A stretch of 64,000 bases of DNA from Axinella damicornis (Eukaryota; Porifera; Demospongiae; Axinellida; Axinellidae). Positions 22,381 to 33,580 of this stretch are shown in pieces (position 1 is the first letter of the stretch; each line of letters starts with the position of its first letter). The stretch spans positions 17,226,086 through 17,290,085 of the forward strand of contig OZ007507.1 in assembly GCA_963931865.1 (NCBI GenBank), read 5' to 3'. The notes below the pieces were generated by a model. The model was not told where the DNA came from. It worked only from the letters and a program-made list of their open reading frames with translations, and did not search any database. Made by a program: the position numbers and the translations under genes.

Positions 22381-25300
22381 ATGTGGCTTTTGACGGTGTG
22401 TGTACATCTGTCGCTGATTCTTCAGTTCTTCTCACATCAGTGTAAGCATAATCTACCTAATTTTGCAAACCCATGCCGCTAGTTTCGCAACTAGCTAGGC
22501 AGACCGAACCTACCCGCGATCGGAGCACGGCTGGTTCCTATAACTAGAGTATCGTGATAGTGATCATGGGCTGCGCAGGGAAGGTGGTCTTCGTTTCTAA
22601 TAGACGACTGGATCAAACACGACACGTGTTGATGTTTGATTTAGAATTTGCTACCTATGTGCTTGCAAGAAACGAAGGCTTCAGCTATTCACCAGACCCG
22701 CCCACCTTCCCTGCGTAGTTAATAGTATTGTATGCGATATGTGCTGGTTTATATGGAGTCCGGGTTACCAGTCTACAACCTTAATTGATAGTTTGGTGTA
22801 AAGTGTTTCTGTCTTCACTATTTTGAACGACATGGATATTGGTCCGGCTGGTCGGAAGTACATACTTTATAGGTAGGGTACCAGAAATGTGCTATCATGA
22901 GTCGATCGAACCGGCCCTGGCCCTAATATATCCTAACCCATCGCCCTACTTCCTGCCAGACCATTAACCACTTCAAATTTTGAACTTGACATGCAACCAA
23001 CTACCAGTACCATGGGTTTACCAGGAGCGCATGAGCCGCCGAAGGCGGAGAAGGAGTGTCGAACTATAGTAAAGACATGTTGTGATCCCTCGTGCCTTAT
23101 GGCTGTACACTGTTTGCATGGTGGCCAGTGGCTCCAGTTCACAAGCCCTTTGTCATCAACTTTCTGCCATTTCTCATTCCACTTCCATAGCATAGTGAAT
23201 ATTAGTCTATTTATAGATGACCGTTGTTTACAGCGTAAATGTTTGGCCAGAACTATGACGGGGAGCATCAAAAAAGTCTATTCTGACTATACTCTTCCAT
23301 GCAGTACCTATTGTCAACCATGCCAAATTATTGATTGTCTGGCAATGGTCGACATTAATTAGATACCGGTCGAGAAACGGTGGTTTTATTACGCTAATGG
23401 AGCAGAAACAGAAGAACATCATTAGTGACATTTTAATGACACATGCATGACACAAGCATGTGGTGTATTCCTGGATGCAAAGGGGTGCTGGACTGGATTT
23501 TCATATAGTAGAAAAGCATGGGGCTGGACTGCATGGGCTGACTAAACGCCTCATTCGATATACCGGCTATAAAGGACAGAAGTACTTACTAAATCAACTA
23601 CTATGAAGTTGCTATCGCCTGCATGTTGAGGCATCTTTCCTCAAATTCCTAGAACTTCACCATAGAGGGCTAGCGCTATTCCTAATTGAAGTAACAAATA
23701 CATGCAGTACAGTGCGTGGTCAGATGATATATTCAGTTGTTAGCAGGCTACTTGGGGGGATAATCCATTTATCTGTGCAAGTCATAGGGTCCTCAAACAA
23801 CTGATTCACTCAGAATTGTGGCCTTGATGATGAACCAAGACTACCAGAGCAAATAGCATAATGGCTGTACTCTCCAAGTACAGTAATTCAAAGGCAGATT
23901 CATGCATATCACAACATGCTTGCAATTTGTTTGTTCATGCCCACTGCGGAAAAAACTCACAGTTGATATAGCTAGTGTTATACCAAATAGCCTCCCCATG
24001 CATCGACATCCACCCACCTCCACCCTCTGCTATAATTATTTCCAAGGCTATTCATACACTAGTGCATGAATAATGGTATTTGAATGACATGTATGTAAGA
24101 AAATGCAATGTTAATTGCTGATTGGCCAGTTGATAAGCATTATCTTAACCCTTATATAAAGGGTGCAATAATTAAGGTACCATAAAGATGTGGTTTTGTA
24201 GTTATAGTTAACATAATTTTAATTTTTAGTCAACACTTCCTTTTTTGAGCATCCTTTAATTAGAGTTGTGTCTGTAGCTGTGTCTCCAATAAAAGGAAAT
24301 AAAGGGGGGCCTGACATTGCGGTTATATATTTGTACTGTGAGTATAAGTAAGATCATGATTATGGGCTCTTGGTAAGATAGTAGTTGAAGATAGTTAAAG
24401 AGTTAACAGTGTGTTCTTGAAGCCAGTGGCTGTAAATGAAGTGTGTTGTTGCTGCGCTGCTAGGAAACACTGGCAGCTGGACAGTGGAAGGGGGATGGAT
24501 TGCAAACTGATACCATGCAACCCTTGAGGGTGTAGTTAATATAGCTCCATGCATGGACAATAAGAAACAGGTATATATAGCAACGACATAAAAGCACAGA
24601 GAAAGGTACACCATTTTGTCCATGCGTGTCTGCTGCAATTCAGTTTTGTGAGACTAAACACTGATGCCAAGAGTGGGGTCTACAGCCCTTGCATATACAC
24701 TATAAGCACTGCGTTCAGCAGTTTATGAACCTGCTAGCACAACAAACCGCAATGTAAGAAACACATACCATTTTTCCATCATGTTCTCTGTGTGGAATAC
24801 CACTTGACATAACACTACGCACACAAATATTATTCACATGCAGGTTATGCAGGTTGTGTTCCAGGGGATCCACCTACGATTCAAGATTCCTGTTATGAAA
24901 GAGCATTGCAAGCAGCAGGGTTACAATGGAGCCAACCTGAATCTTTTGATTCTGTAGATGAGTATGAGGTTCTATATACACAGAGCACTTGCAATGCATC
25001 AAATTCAACAACTTTAACGACGAGTGTTCACAATGACAGTGTTATCATCATGACATCATCGGAAACTTACTGTATCCGAGTAAGAGCAGTGATCAATGGG
25101 AGTTGTCATTCCGACTACAGCTCTTGTGCCCAGGTTGGATCAATTGAAGAGGGTACGTAGTTGCAGGTCTTTCAGTGATTAATCTCAACTCCATTATCAA
25201 TGAAAGTTGAATTTGTTACTTGTAGCTAGTTAGTCGGAAGTGAATAGCATTTTTGTTTCACAAATGCAGCAACCACAAGGAGTGGTTGGGTATAGAAGAG

Positions 25301-28300
25301 AAGGGCATACAAATTAAATGTGCTACACATATTGGTCAGTTTGATGATATAGCTACCATTTGTAGATGTATAGTCAGCTGGTTACAATTGCAACTTGTGC
25401 TATTTTACATAGCTATGTAGTGGCTTGGAATGTCACATACAGTACAAGCAGTCATTACTTGCTGTGCACTTGTCAACCATCTATATTTTAGCTTAAGAAT
25501 GAAACTAGAAAGTAAGTGGGTGTAATTAAGGTAGAACAGTTTGTTGTATTACATCTTGTTGTTGACAATTTCTTGAAATACCTGCAGATCAACTTTCCAA
25601 TGTGATGATGCATGCTGATTTATGCATACCCGTAACCGTTTGCCAAGAAGATCAGATTACGCAGTTAACATCCAGCATTATTCTCAGTAACACCCAGGAA
25701 ACGTTACACCTAGCAGCTTGGTCTGACCTAGAAGAAATGCCTGACGTAAACCACACATACAATAATACAACCGACACTAACTACATCTGCTTTCATAATG
25801 TGATGGACAGTTTCCTATTTCTGGAGTACTGTGAAGAAACGAGAATGAATTGTACAAGGGACTCCAGTTTCTGCTGTCACTGGCTTGAGTTTGTGAAGAG
25901 AACGTGTGTAAATGTGAATGGAAGTAAGTATATTGTTAAGTTTGTGGTGTTAAACTTGACATTTTCCTGTGTACTTGGTAGATACCGGGCCTGAGAGTTT
26001 GACTCAAGCAGTTTGTTTCATCCAGAGAAGGTGGAGGAAGTTGTTACGATTCCAATAATGCACTGTTCTCATTTTGACAGATGGTGGATGTCCCGATTCA
26101 CTATCGAAACCTTGTAAGTTTGTATTATGGTTAAGGATCGTGTGTGTGTGGATGTAAATGCAATATGCCATGGCAGTACGCTTGAGAATATTATCTTTTC
26201 CCTAACCATTCTGAGGGGCATGCGCAACCACACTCCTGGTAGCCGTTGCAACACCGGCCGCCAGTGCGACCTGCCATAGCGCAAGCAAAGTATCACAGTT
26301 AGTTAGGGCTCCCAATGGAAGGTGAAGCAATGTCAAATCTGTTGTGCTAGAAACTGAATATCTACCTGAGTTGCATCAAAGCCACACAAGCAGTTTGTGA
26401 GCAGAGCTACTTTTTGACCACAGTAGTACTAGTCTTGGACTTGAAAGGGTTAATGTCAAAATGATGGTCAAGATTAGTTCAAGTGACTTTTGAAGCTCCA
26501 CCCTGAAACCAATGGTAGTGATGGATTTCACTTGATGTACCATGTGCAAAAATGCCCCTGTGAAGTGACTATTTTAGCAATCATTTAATATTACAATACA
26601 TTTTCCCCATAGAAGATTAGATGATTGGTTTGAAGTGACTTTTCACAATGAAATTTAGCATAGCTATTTTGATTGGTTTGAAGTGACTTATAACGATGAA
26701 TTTTAGCAAGCATCATTGAAAATCAATAGGTACCATTAGCAGAGTGTGTCAGTAGCCGGCCATCTCCGTTCATACCTATATAACCTCAAATTGAAAAACC
26801 CATATTTTGGCATTTAACCGGGTTACCCATAGCAGCCAAATGAGCCCGGAGGATACCCATAAGCCCATAAGAATTTATATGAGAGGTGTGATATTAGGCT
26901 TTAATACTTTGTAGCTACATGCTCTGCCACTTCTTTAAGGTAGGAAGCACGGCATCGGCGAAATCGCGCAATTTTGCTCATGAATAATTAATGAGATGAC
27001 GTCACTTGCATACGGTTATATATTATATAGAGTTATTCATCTGTTTACGTTTTCCCATGGCGCGGCAACGGAATAAACAAGGGGGCTTCTCTCTTTGATG
27101 CGGCTAGCGGCCCTTTCAAGTTTCAAATCGGTACTCTGATGTGACCGTGCGGTACTTTGAAGATTTGTTTGAACACTTTTTTTTTTTACGTAAGAAGCTA
27201 TTCTGGCTTATTGAATGTAGCGATAGGCTATCTGAGTGTGAATGGCTAGGTCGAGTGAGCAGAATGTTTGTTGGGCTGCTGAAGTGGCCGAAGAACAGCC
27301 TGGAAAGTGAACAGCCTCTGACAGCTCCCTGGCCAAGGTACTCTAGAGAGTTGACCTTTCGGCATTACAGGCCCCGCCCATTTTCGTGTTAGGGCGAATT
27401 TGGCTGGTTTGGTAGCTGGACTGGGCTGGTGAGAGGCAGTAGATGTGTGGCCAAAACTCTGTAACCGAGAGGTGAACGTGGAAAAGCATCCCTAGTTTTG
27501 CAGGGGGTAGGTTGACCTTATGGAAACTGGCCTTGGCTTTGGTCGGTTCTAGTTGGTGTGCGTGGAATTTTATTTGAAACCCTAGGGTAGCCAAACCTCT
27601 GTTTTTGAGGGCGGCAGTGAGTTTTGGGCTGTAGCCTGCAACTGAGGAGAGCAGGTGGTATATCCATCCGTAGTTTTTGGGCCTGTTTTGTGTGTGTATT
27701 GATGATGGGGTCAGAGTGTGGGTGGGGCCTTGGAGAGGGTCCAAATTTTCAGTTTCGTAGAGGGCCTTAAAATTGAGTTTTAGGGCATTTTCAAGCAGAG
27801 GGAGCAGTTTGATACAAAGTATTGCTGAAACTTGTGTACGCTTTGATGCTGCCCATTTATCCACCAACTTGGTTTCGGAGATCGCGGTACCCATGTTTCC
27901 TACCTTAAGCTGTTTGCAGTATAGTAGCTAGTAGGTAATTTATGTGTTTTAACTCTCTATAAGCATTGTATATTTCCAAATGGAAGTCATAGGAGCATTG
28001 GTAACTGCAGTTTGCAAACATGGTCACTTGGTTCTTGGGTTCTAGCACACTTGATTCAAGGCCAACGGTTACTTCATCTCATTGGTCCCCTAAGTTAGTT
28101 CCAATTAACGCACATGCCACGTGACAACCACGCTCACTCGATCGCTAGCCGAAGGGAAGACACGAAACTATAACACTTACAACTTTGCCAGCAAGGTGAG
28201 TTTAGCGTCAGTGAACAACAGCGATTACGGCTGTGTGGTCAGAATCTTTGTGGGCCCTTCGTATGACCGTACTGGCAAGCAACGTCGAAGAGAGCGATCG

Positions 28301-31300
28301 AGCTATGGGGGCCCACGGCACGACAAAAGCGCTTGTATCTCCGCCACCAAGGTGAGTTTCAGCACAATTATAATAATTAATATATGATTGTGTGACACTG
28401 CATGTGGCGATCACAGCGGTATAGTCAGAATCTCTGTAGACCTTTCCTAGCCTCGTCCCCAGGCCTCGCGGCCCAGATTTTATCTCGCAGCCGTGGAGAT
28501 AAAATCTGGGCGGAGGCCTGGGGACGAGGCTAGACCTTTCCTGCGTGCTGTGAGGTTTGATTAACTACGCGGCACAATTTTCCCCCTACCAGGAGTGTAA
28601 TTTTTATTACAAAATTCCTTCGCTAATCGAAATGTTCCCTTCCTTCAATCAACATTTACGTTATAGTACAGTACCAAACCCGAGTTGCGCAGTCCTGGGG
28701 TGAGCGGCTGTATATAGGCCATATGGCTCACAATTTCCTATTATATATCCTATGGGTGATGGAGATGCTGCATTGCACGTGCATTGGACAAGTGCTATAG
28801 CAACACCTGTCCACACACATCCTAAGCACTTTAAGATGACAAACTCCATGGCCCCAGGGTGCAGTACTATCATAACTAGAGGTGTTCATAGACGCGCGGA
28901 ACGTCCACAGGATACAGTGCAGCTACAATCAACGTGACATCTCTGCCGGAGCAGATGCGCATCGAACAGGTGCTATCGCGTATAGCTACTGCATGTGTTC
29001 GTGTATGGCCATATCCAAGGCGTGGGAGTGACCGCTTACCGTATGTACAACAACATGCATTATTGTGAAGCTGAAGAGGTGGGCCAAATGTTGCGAATAA
29101 TACATAAATCGGTAGGGAAATACTGCTTAATTCCTAGCGGTCATCTCGAAGCATGAAGTGTCCAAATACACTACGTGTCCTGTTCTTGATGGGACTCTGA
29201 GGTCACGAAGAGGTGAAGCCAATGTTATGACTCATAGTTATGAAAAGTAGGAAATAGCCGAAATACAGTGAAACGAATCGCCTTAATTGATTTCAGTCAG
29301 GTACACATAGAGCAGTTTTTTGCTATTAAATTTTGCTATTGTTTGACTCCCTTCCGATGGTTTATGAGGGTCTATGTGGCGAGATTTCTTTTTGCCTGAC
29401 AGACACTGAAACCAAATCTTATCCCTGCTTCGCGCATGCGCGTGTGGGGTAAAAATACAGCCCCTTCTAGCAGGTATACGTACTGTATGAGATTTATAAG
29501 GTTTGCAACACTAGCAACAGCTTGACAATGGGATGTATGCTTCAGTACAGCAAGCATTGGTTGATTTGTGTGCCATGCAGTGTACGGTGCATGCTGAAGT
29601 ATAATGACACAGCTAGTCTCCTTTATACAAAGCATTTTTGACATAATTATTATTGCATATAATAATTGCGACAATATTTATGCAGGAATGGAATATTCTC
29701 AAGCCTGCAAGTTCATCTTATTACTCAAAATGTGGTATGGCTGGTAAAAGAGTTGATGGGGGAGGCTTGGAGTTTGGCTGTTGTGTAATGCAGATAAATT
29801 GCCTGTTGTATGCATGTAGAGCACTTGTTATATTATCATTATATTGCTGCACATCTCTTCTGTAGTTGTAGAACCATCAAGGGTCTCCTCAACACCAGGT
29901 TAATCACTGTAACTTTAGTCTTGGTTTTCCCACCTCGAAAGTTGCCCTTGGATTAATATGACACAAACTGCGTACTTACCTTAATCTTGATTTCTCTTCT
30001 AACTGCAGATACATCGTTCATTACAAGCGCTAGTATGCTTCCATGTAAGTAGCTAGGCACTGGCCAATGTACATTCATTTAGCAGTGGACAGTCGGTCAC
30101 CATCACAGTCAACTTCCATACCAGAACTAATGATTTCAAGTGTCTTGTTAAGAACTATAATCCCTAAATAAATGGGTGTACACTTTGTTCATACAGATAC
30201 TGCAACTGATGTCAGCCCTTCTATTCTTAATGTTAACCCACCATCAGGTAATGGCACAGATTTGTATCATATACACAGCAGGAATTTTCAGGTGTTGCAA
30301 ATTTTCACAGGCATGGTGGATAAGTCAGGATGACGCGACAGTAACAAAACTTTGAACGAGTGAACTTTTCAACTTGAAGATGGCATTGTTACCATTCAAT
30401 GTTCTTCCAGCCCAAAGTGGAACTTTTCTTCCTCTGTTAGCTCTGCTGCATAGCCTCGTTCCCAGGCCCGAGAGAGGGAGGAGAAAAGGGCCTGGTTTCC
30501 ACTGTTTGCGCATGCGCTTAATTATCCGTAACCGTAACACGTATTCATAAAGGGGAGGGTGCAAATGACGTCTTCGTAGTCACTCGGGCCTGGGAACGAG
30601 GCTAACCACGGACCAACCTTGCATAAGACTTAGTATACAAAGAGCAAACAGAACTAGGAGATCTTCTGTTGAGGTGATGGTGAAAGGCTATATACCATGC
30701 CTACAATGATAGTTTAGCTACTTGGCTGCTGAAATGCCATACCAAAGGGAATTTGGCAACTGAATCAATGTTTCTTGACGTGTGGAGAACAGAGAAGTGT
30801 GGCATGTACACAAAACTCCGTATTATGCAGCTTTTTCAAATTTTGCACCCATGAGAAATTTCCCGCTTTACAGTTTACCAGGTATCAAAGTTGCACTATA
30901 TCTATGCATGATTAACCCTGTGTGTTTACTTTTTGATAGGTGGTAACGACTTGCAATTGGCGGCAATACTTGTTCCAGTACTAGTTGGCTTGATCATCAT
31001 CATTGTCTTAGCAGCATTGACAATTTGCTGCTGTCGGTATAAATGTGGCTGCTACTGGAGGGATAAACATGGAGCTGACCCTAACCTCCCCACTACTGTT
31101 GATAAGTGTGTATAATGACATGCAGTTCAGCTTGGGAATATTAATGCTCTTTGAAAATTCTATTACATTGCTTTCCACATACAGGTCCAATGTACATAAA
31201 TGTGGCTGCTGCTGGTGGTTTAAACGTGGATCTCACCCTAGTAACCTCTCCCCTACTGTATCTCACCCTAGTAACCTCTCCCCTACTGTATCTCACCTTA

Positions 31301-31441
31301 GTAACCTCTCCTCTACTGCTGATAAGTATGTATAATGATATTCACCAGCAGTTCAGCTTGATGCTCTTTGAAAATATATTATTGCTTTCTGTATACAGGC
31401 CCGAACTCAAGACAGTTGAACCCAAGACATCTGTAGTGTAG
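22381..31441 (+). CDS. Gene B: single-pass receptor with Cys-rich FN3-like and novel domains
   Basis: Exons: 22381-22441 (candidate signal, MWLLTVCVHLSLILQFF), 24844-25152 (FN3-like, with DEYEVLYT and TYCIRVRAV and extra Cys), 25588-25923 (Cys-rich, unrecognised), stalk exons 26081-26113, 29866-29898, 30009-30044 and 30197-30247, membrane exon 30940-31105 (VPVLVGLIIIIVLAALTI), tail exons 31185-31325 and 31399-31441 ending in TAG. Splice sites are GT-AG, phase 1 until the membrane exon and phase 2 after it. The sum of 1209 nt gives 402 residues in one frame. The tail has a CGC(C/Y)W motif present twice and ends TSVV, fitting a class I PDZ ligand. Introns around the tail exons are themselves duplicated. 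A role in cell-surface recognition is inferred. Extra exons may exist in the 2.4-kb and 3.7-kb introns. The signal exon is the least certain part. Confidence 0.7.
22572..22726. mobile_element. Small inverted-repeat element
   Basis: The ends are inverted: GCGCAGGGAAGGTGG on the left and CCACCTTCCCTGCGT on the right, with a further inner pair TTCGTTTCT / AGAAACGAA. It lies in the putative first intron of gene B. Confidence 0.6.
22933..23271 (-). pseudogene. Protein-like fragment, unrecognised
   Basis: The minus-strand frame reads like coding sequence (for example WKWNEKWQKVDDKGLVNWSH and SKFEVVNGLAGSRAMG), with several Trp and Cys. A second minus frame upstream (to about 23455) seems to continue it after a frame change. 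No start or splice sites were fixed and the family was not recognised. It is probably a decayed gene fragment or transposon ORF inside the first intron of gene B. Confidence 0.25.
23460..24843. other. Gene B intron 1, distal part
   Basis: No exon was recognised on the plus strand. A minus frame at 24360-24638 begins with a hydrophobic stretch but has no other support. Confidence 0.4.
26436..26768. repeat. Interspersed repeat R3, copy 1
   Basis: The block with GGTTAATGTCAAAATGATGG, CACTTGATGTACCATGTGC and AATCAATAGGTACCATTAGC is matched by 60236-60702. GTTTGAAGTGACTT is repeated within it. It lies in an intron of gene B. Confidence 0.8.
27343..27894 (-). CDS. 183-codon intact open frame, unrecognised
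   Basis: An ATG at 27894 opens an uninterrupted frame starting MGTAISETKLVDKWAASK, with LLPLLENALKLNFKAL in the middle. The N-terminal Met-Gly could be a myristoylation signal, but this is weak. It lies antisense in the 3.7-kb gene B intron between 26113 and 29866. A frame of this length is near the limit of chance for 64 kb. No family was recognised; it may be transposon-derived. Confidence 0.3.
   Translation of the reverse strand: MGTAISETKLVDKWAASKRTQVSAILCIKLLPLLENALKLNFKALYETENLDPLQGPTHTLTPSSIHTQNRPKNYGWIYHLLSSVAGYSPKLTAALKNRGLATLGFQIKFHAHQLEPTKAKASFHKVNLPPAKLGMLFHVHLSVTEFWPHIYCLSPAQSSYQTSQIRPNTKMGGACNAERSTL
28425..29460. repeat. Duplicated segment, copy 2, including a full R1 unit
   Basis: This segment matches 18985-20150 in order and sequence but lacks the foldback insertion at 19402-19700, and extends further into R1 (ending near GCGCATGCGCGTGTGGGGTA). 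R1 begins at about 28876. It lies inside a gene B intron. Confidence 0.8.
28448..28532. mobile_element. TAGYCTCG hairpin MITE with perfect 9-bp duplication
   Basis: The element runs from TAGCCTCGTCCCCAGGCC to its complement ending CGAGGCTA. The flanks are exact copies of gacctttcc (28439-28447 and 28533-28541). A 9-bp duplication is consistent with Mutator-type transposition; the superfamily assignment is inference. Confidence 0.85.
30453..30603. mobile_element. TAGYCTCG hairpin MITE, 151 bp
   Basis: The ends are TAGCCTCGTTCCCAGGCCCGA and its near-complement CGGGCCTGGGAACGAGGCTA, with a GCGCATGCGC core. The flanking 9-mers differ, so the target duplication has decayed or is absent. It lies in an intron of gene B. 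Confidence 0.75.
31231..31320 (+). repeat. 30-bp coding tandem repeat in gene B tail
   Basis: Three tandem 30-bp units encode SHPSNLSPTV, SHPSNLSPTV and a variant SHLSNLSSTA. The units keep frame inside the exon 31185-31325. Confidence 0.85.
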
Positions 31442-31536
31442 CTGTTCATACACATTGAGCGAGCCAACTCCAGATTGCAATAGATTTACATAGCTACATG
31501 ACTGCCATGTTCACTTCATTTTTCCAATTCTTTATT

Positions 31537-31542
31537 AATAAA
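31537..31542 (+). terminator. AATAAA polyadenylation signal of gene B
   Basis: An AATAAA hexamer lies 96 bp after the gene B stop codon, in an AT-rich context, before the BEL/Pao remnant. Confidence 0.55.
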
Positions 31543-31707
31543 ACCATGCATGGATAATACAGAAAAATTAAGATGAGTGAGATAAGAGGGTGTGGCATGG
31601 CGTGAGATCAAATTACCAAAACTGGCCTATAGACATAACCGCCGGCCAAGACCGGTATGGTCTTACAAACAGCTAACAATGGAGCATGAGATACAGAACG
31701 TAAAATA

Positions 31708-31880
31708 TCACAGTTCGAGTTCAATTGGAATCAAGACCGCAATCTTGCTCACAGGCCTTCTATAGGTACCTTGAGGGGTCTTAATTGTAACAACAAGTAC
31801 CAGATTGTCTTGTCCTGGGTGTGCATACACAACACGAGCAAGAGGCCATTTGGTTGGAACAGTTCCACTCTTGTAGGATG
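31708..31880 (-). pseudogene. BEL/Pao C-terminal domain (DUF5641-like) and stop
   Basis: The minus-strand translation gives KWPLARVVYAHPGQDNLVLV and KTPQGTYRRPVSKIAVLIP, followed by a stop at 31710-31708. This matches the C-terminal domain that follows the BEL integrase, and marks the 3' end of pol. Confidence 0.8.
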
Positions 31881-31939
31881 ACTACGTCACCAACAGCAGT
31901 GTTTCTTGAAGGAAATCGCCACTTGTTGTAGCTACTTGT

Positions 31940-33155
31940 TCAGGGTACAGAGGTATTCACTGCACCGTTCCCAAATTGGCAAACTAGATGTTGGCAGAGA
32001 TGCCAGCGTCTCAGTAGAGAGATAGATCGGTAGGACAGTTGAGAATCAGGTAGCGAAGTGACAGGTTTACCGATCAGAAAGTGACCTGGTGTCAGTGCAT
32101 ATATACCATCATCATCAGTTGAGTTCACAGGTGTGACAGGGCGACTGTTCAGACATGCTTCTATCTGAGTCAATACTGTGAGTCTCACAGGAGACACTAC
32201 ACGTTTCAAGTGTGTTTTCGCACTCTTCACAGCAGATTCCCAGATACCTCCGAAATGGGGAGATCTTTCCGGAATATACTTCCACTGAATGTTGTGCGAA
32301 CTGCAAAATTCAGATACTGCACCTTGAGTGATGCGGTTAGAGAGGAGATCTTGTAGTGCTTTCAATTCACTCTTGGCTCCCACAAAGTTAGAACCATGGT
32401 CATTCCACATCAGAGTAGGACAGCCACGTCTGGCAATAAAACGACGGAGGGCTGCGATAAAATTTTAATGCTTCAGTGGTCAAATCAGACACGAGTTCCA
32501 AGTGAACTGCTTTAACTAACTGTGAGACATACAAATAGACGTATGTAGCTAAGTCTTAATGACAGTGGACTTTCTCACGTGTCCATACATGTATTTGATC
32601 TGAAAGGGTCCAGCGTAGTCCACTCCAGACTTCTCAAAGGGAGCTGCTAGAGAGACACGTTCAGAGGGTAGTTGCCCTAGCAATTGGTCTTGTGGCTTGA
32701 TAGAGTTACGTCTGCAGGTGATGCATTGTCTGGTGATACCGGACTGTTTTTCGAGCACCAACAATGTGAAATCTTTGATTCAGAGAGGATAGAAGTAAGG
32801 TAGGACCAGCATGCATCAGGCGCAAGTGTTCAGAGAGTATGATCAGCTTGGTAATTCGATGCTTTCCATCCAGAATCACTGGGTGTGATTGTGAGTAAGA
32901 GAGGCTTGAGTTGCTCATCCTTCCACCAACACGTATCACTGAACGATCTCTGTCCCAGATGGGGCGAAATGGAAGGAGTTGACTGTTCTTGGGGAGAGGT
33001 TGCTCTTGGCATTGCGTTCCTTTGGAAAAGCTTCCTTCTGGACAATCATCAGCCAGTAGCATTCCGCAGAATTCAATTCTGGCACAGTCAGGTGAGAAGA
33101 TAGAGATCTTTTGGAGGCTACAGAACGGAGATTGTTCACAAATCTGAGAATCCAA
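31940..33155 (-). pseudogene. BEL/Pao integrase region
   Basis: The zinc-binding part has CITCRR (32764-32549) followed by EKSGVDYAGPF. The catalytic core (32410-31940) has NDHGSNFVGAKSEL and ERSPHFGGIWESAVK. At least two frame changes separate these parts. Confidence 0.85.
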
Positions 33156-33346
33156 GCAGTGACTCTCTTGAGGTGAGTGAAGGTAGAGAACCGAGTAGTC
33201 GGGATGACTGGTTCAATGGGGTGAATGGAGGCGATATTGGTCAGATTACAGACTTCTCTTTCTTCCTCAGGTATGGTCTCAGAGAGTGCAATTGGCGATT
33301 CTGGCCATTGAGAAGGATCAAGAAGTAATCATTGAGGTCCCTTCCA

Positions 33347-33562
33347 CTAGAGGTCGTGGCCTTTCAGTTGAAGATGGAACAATCCTCTTGAAGCACAGTC
33401 TGCTGGATTCTGGTTGCCTGGAACGTGGTTCCAACGGTTAGGAGGGAGTTGGTCAACAATGAAAGAGATTCGATTTCCAACATAGGTCTTGAATCTACGA
33501 GGATTGCCGGTTAACCAACTCAGCACAATGGTGCTATCGGTCCACGCAAATACTGAGGTCAA
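33347..33562 (-). pseudogene. BEL/Pao RNase H-like region
   Basis: The frame contains FAWTDSTIVLSWL, RFKTYVGNRI and NPADCASRG, diagnostic of the Pao RNase H segment. Confidence 0.85.
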
Positions 33563-33580
33563 GGAACATTCAGCGTCTTC

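Noticed and set aside
22991..23362. 123-codon Cys-rich plus frame
   Set aside because: The opposite strand has more protein-like composition, and no phase-1 splice sites link the plus frame to gene B.
24360..24638. 92-codon minus frame with a hydrophobic N-terminus
   Set aside because: It could be a small secreted protein, but has no splice, homology or context support and lies in the gene B intron.
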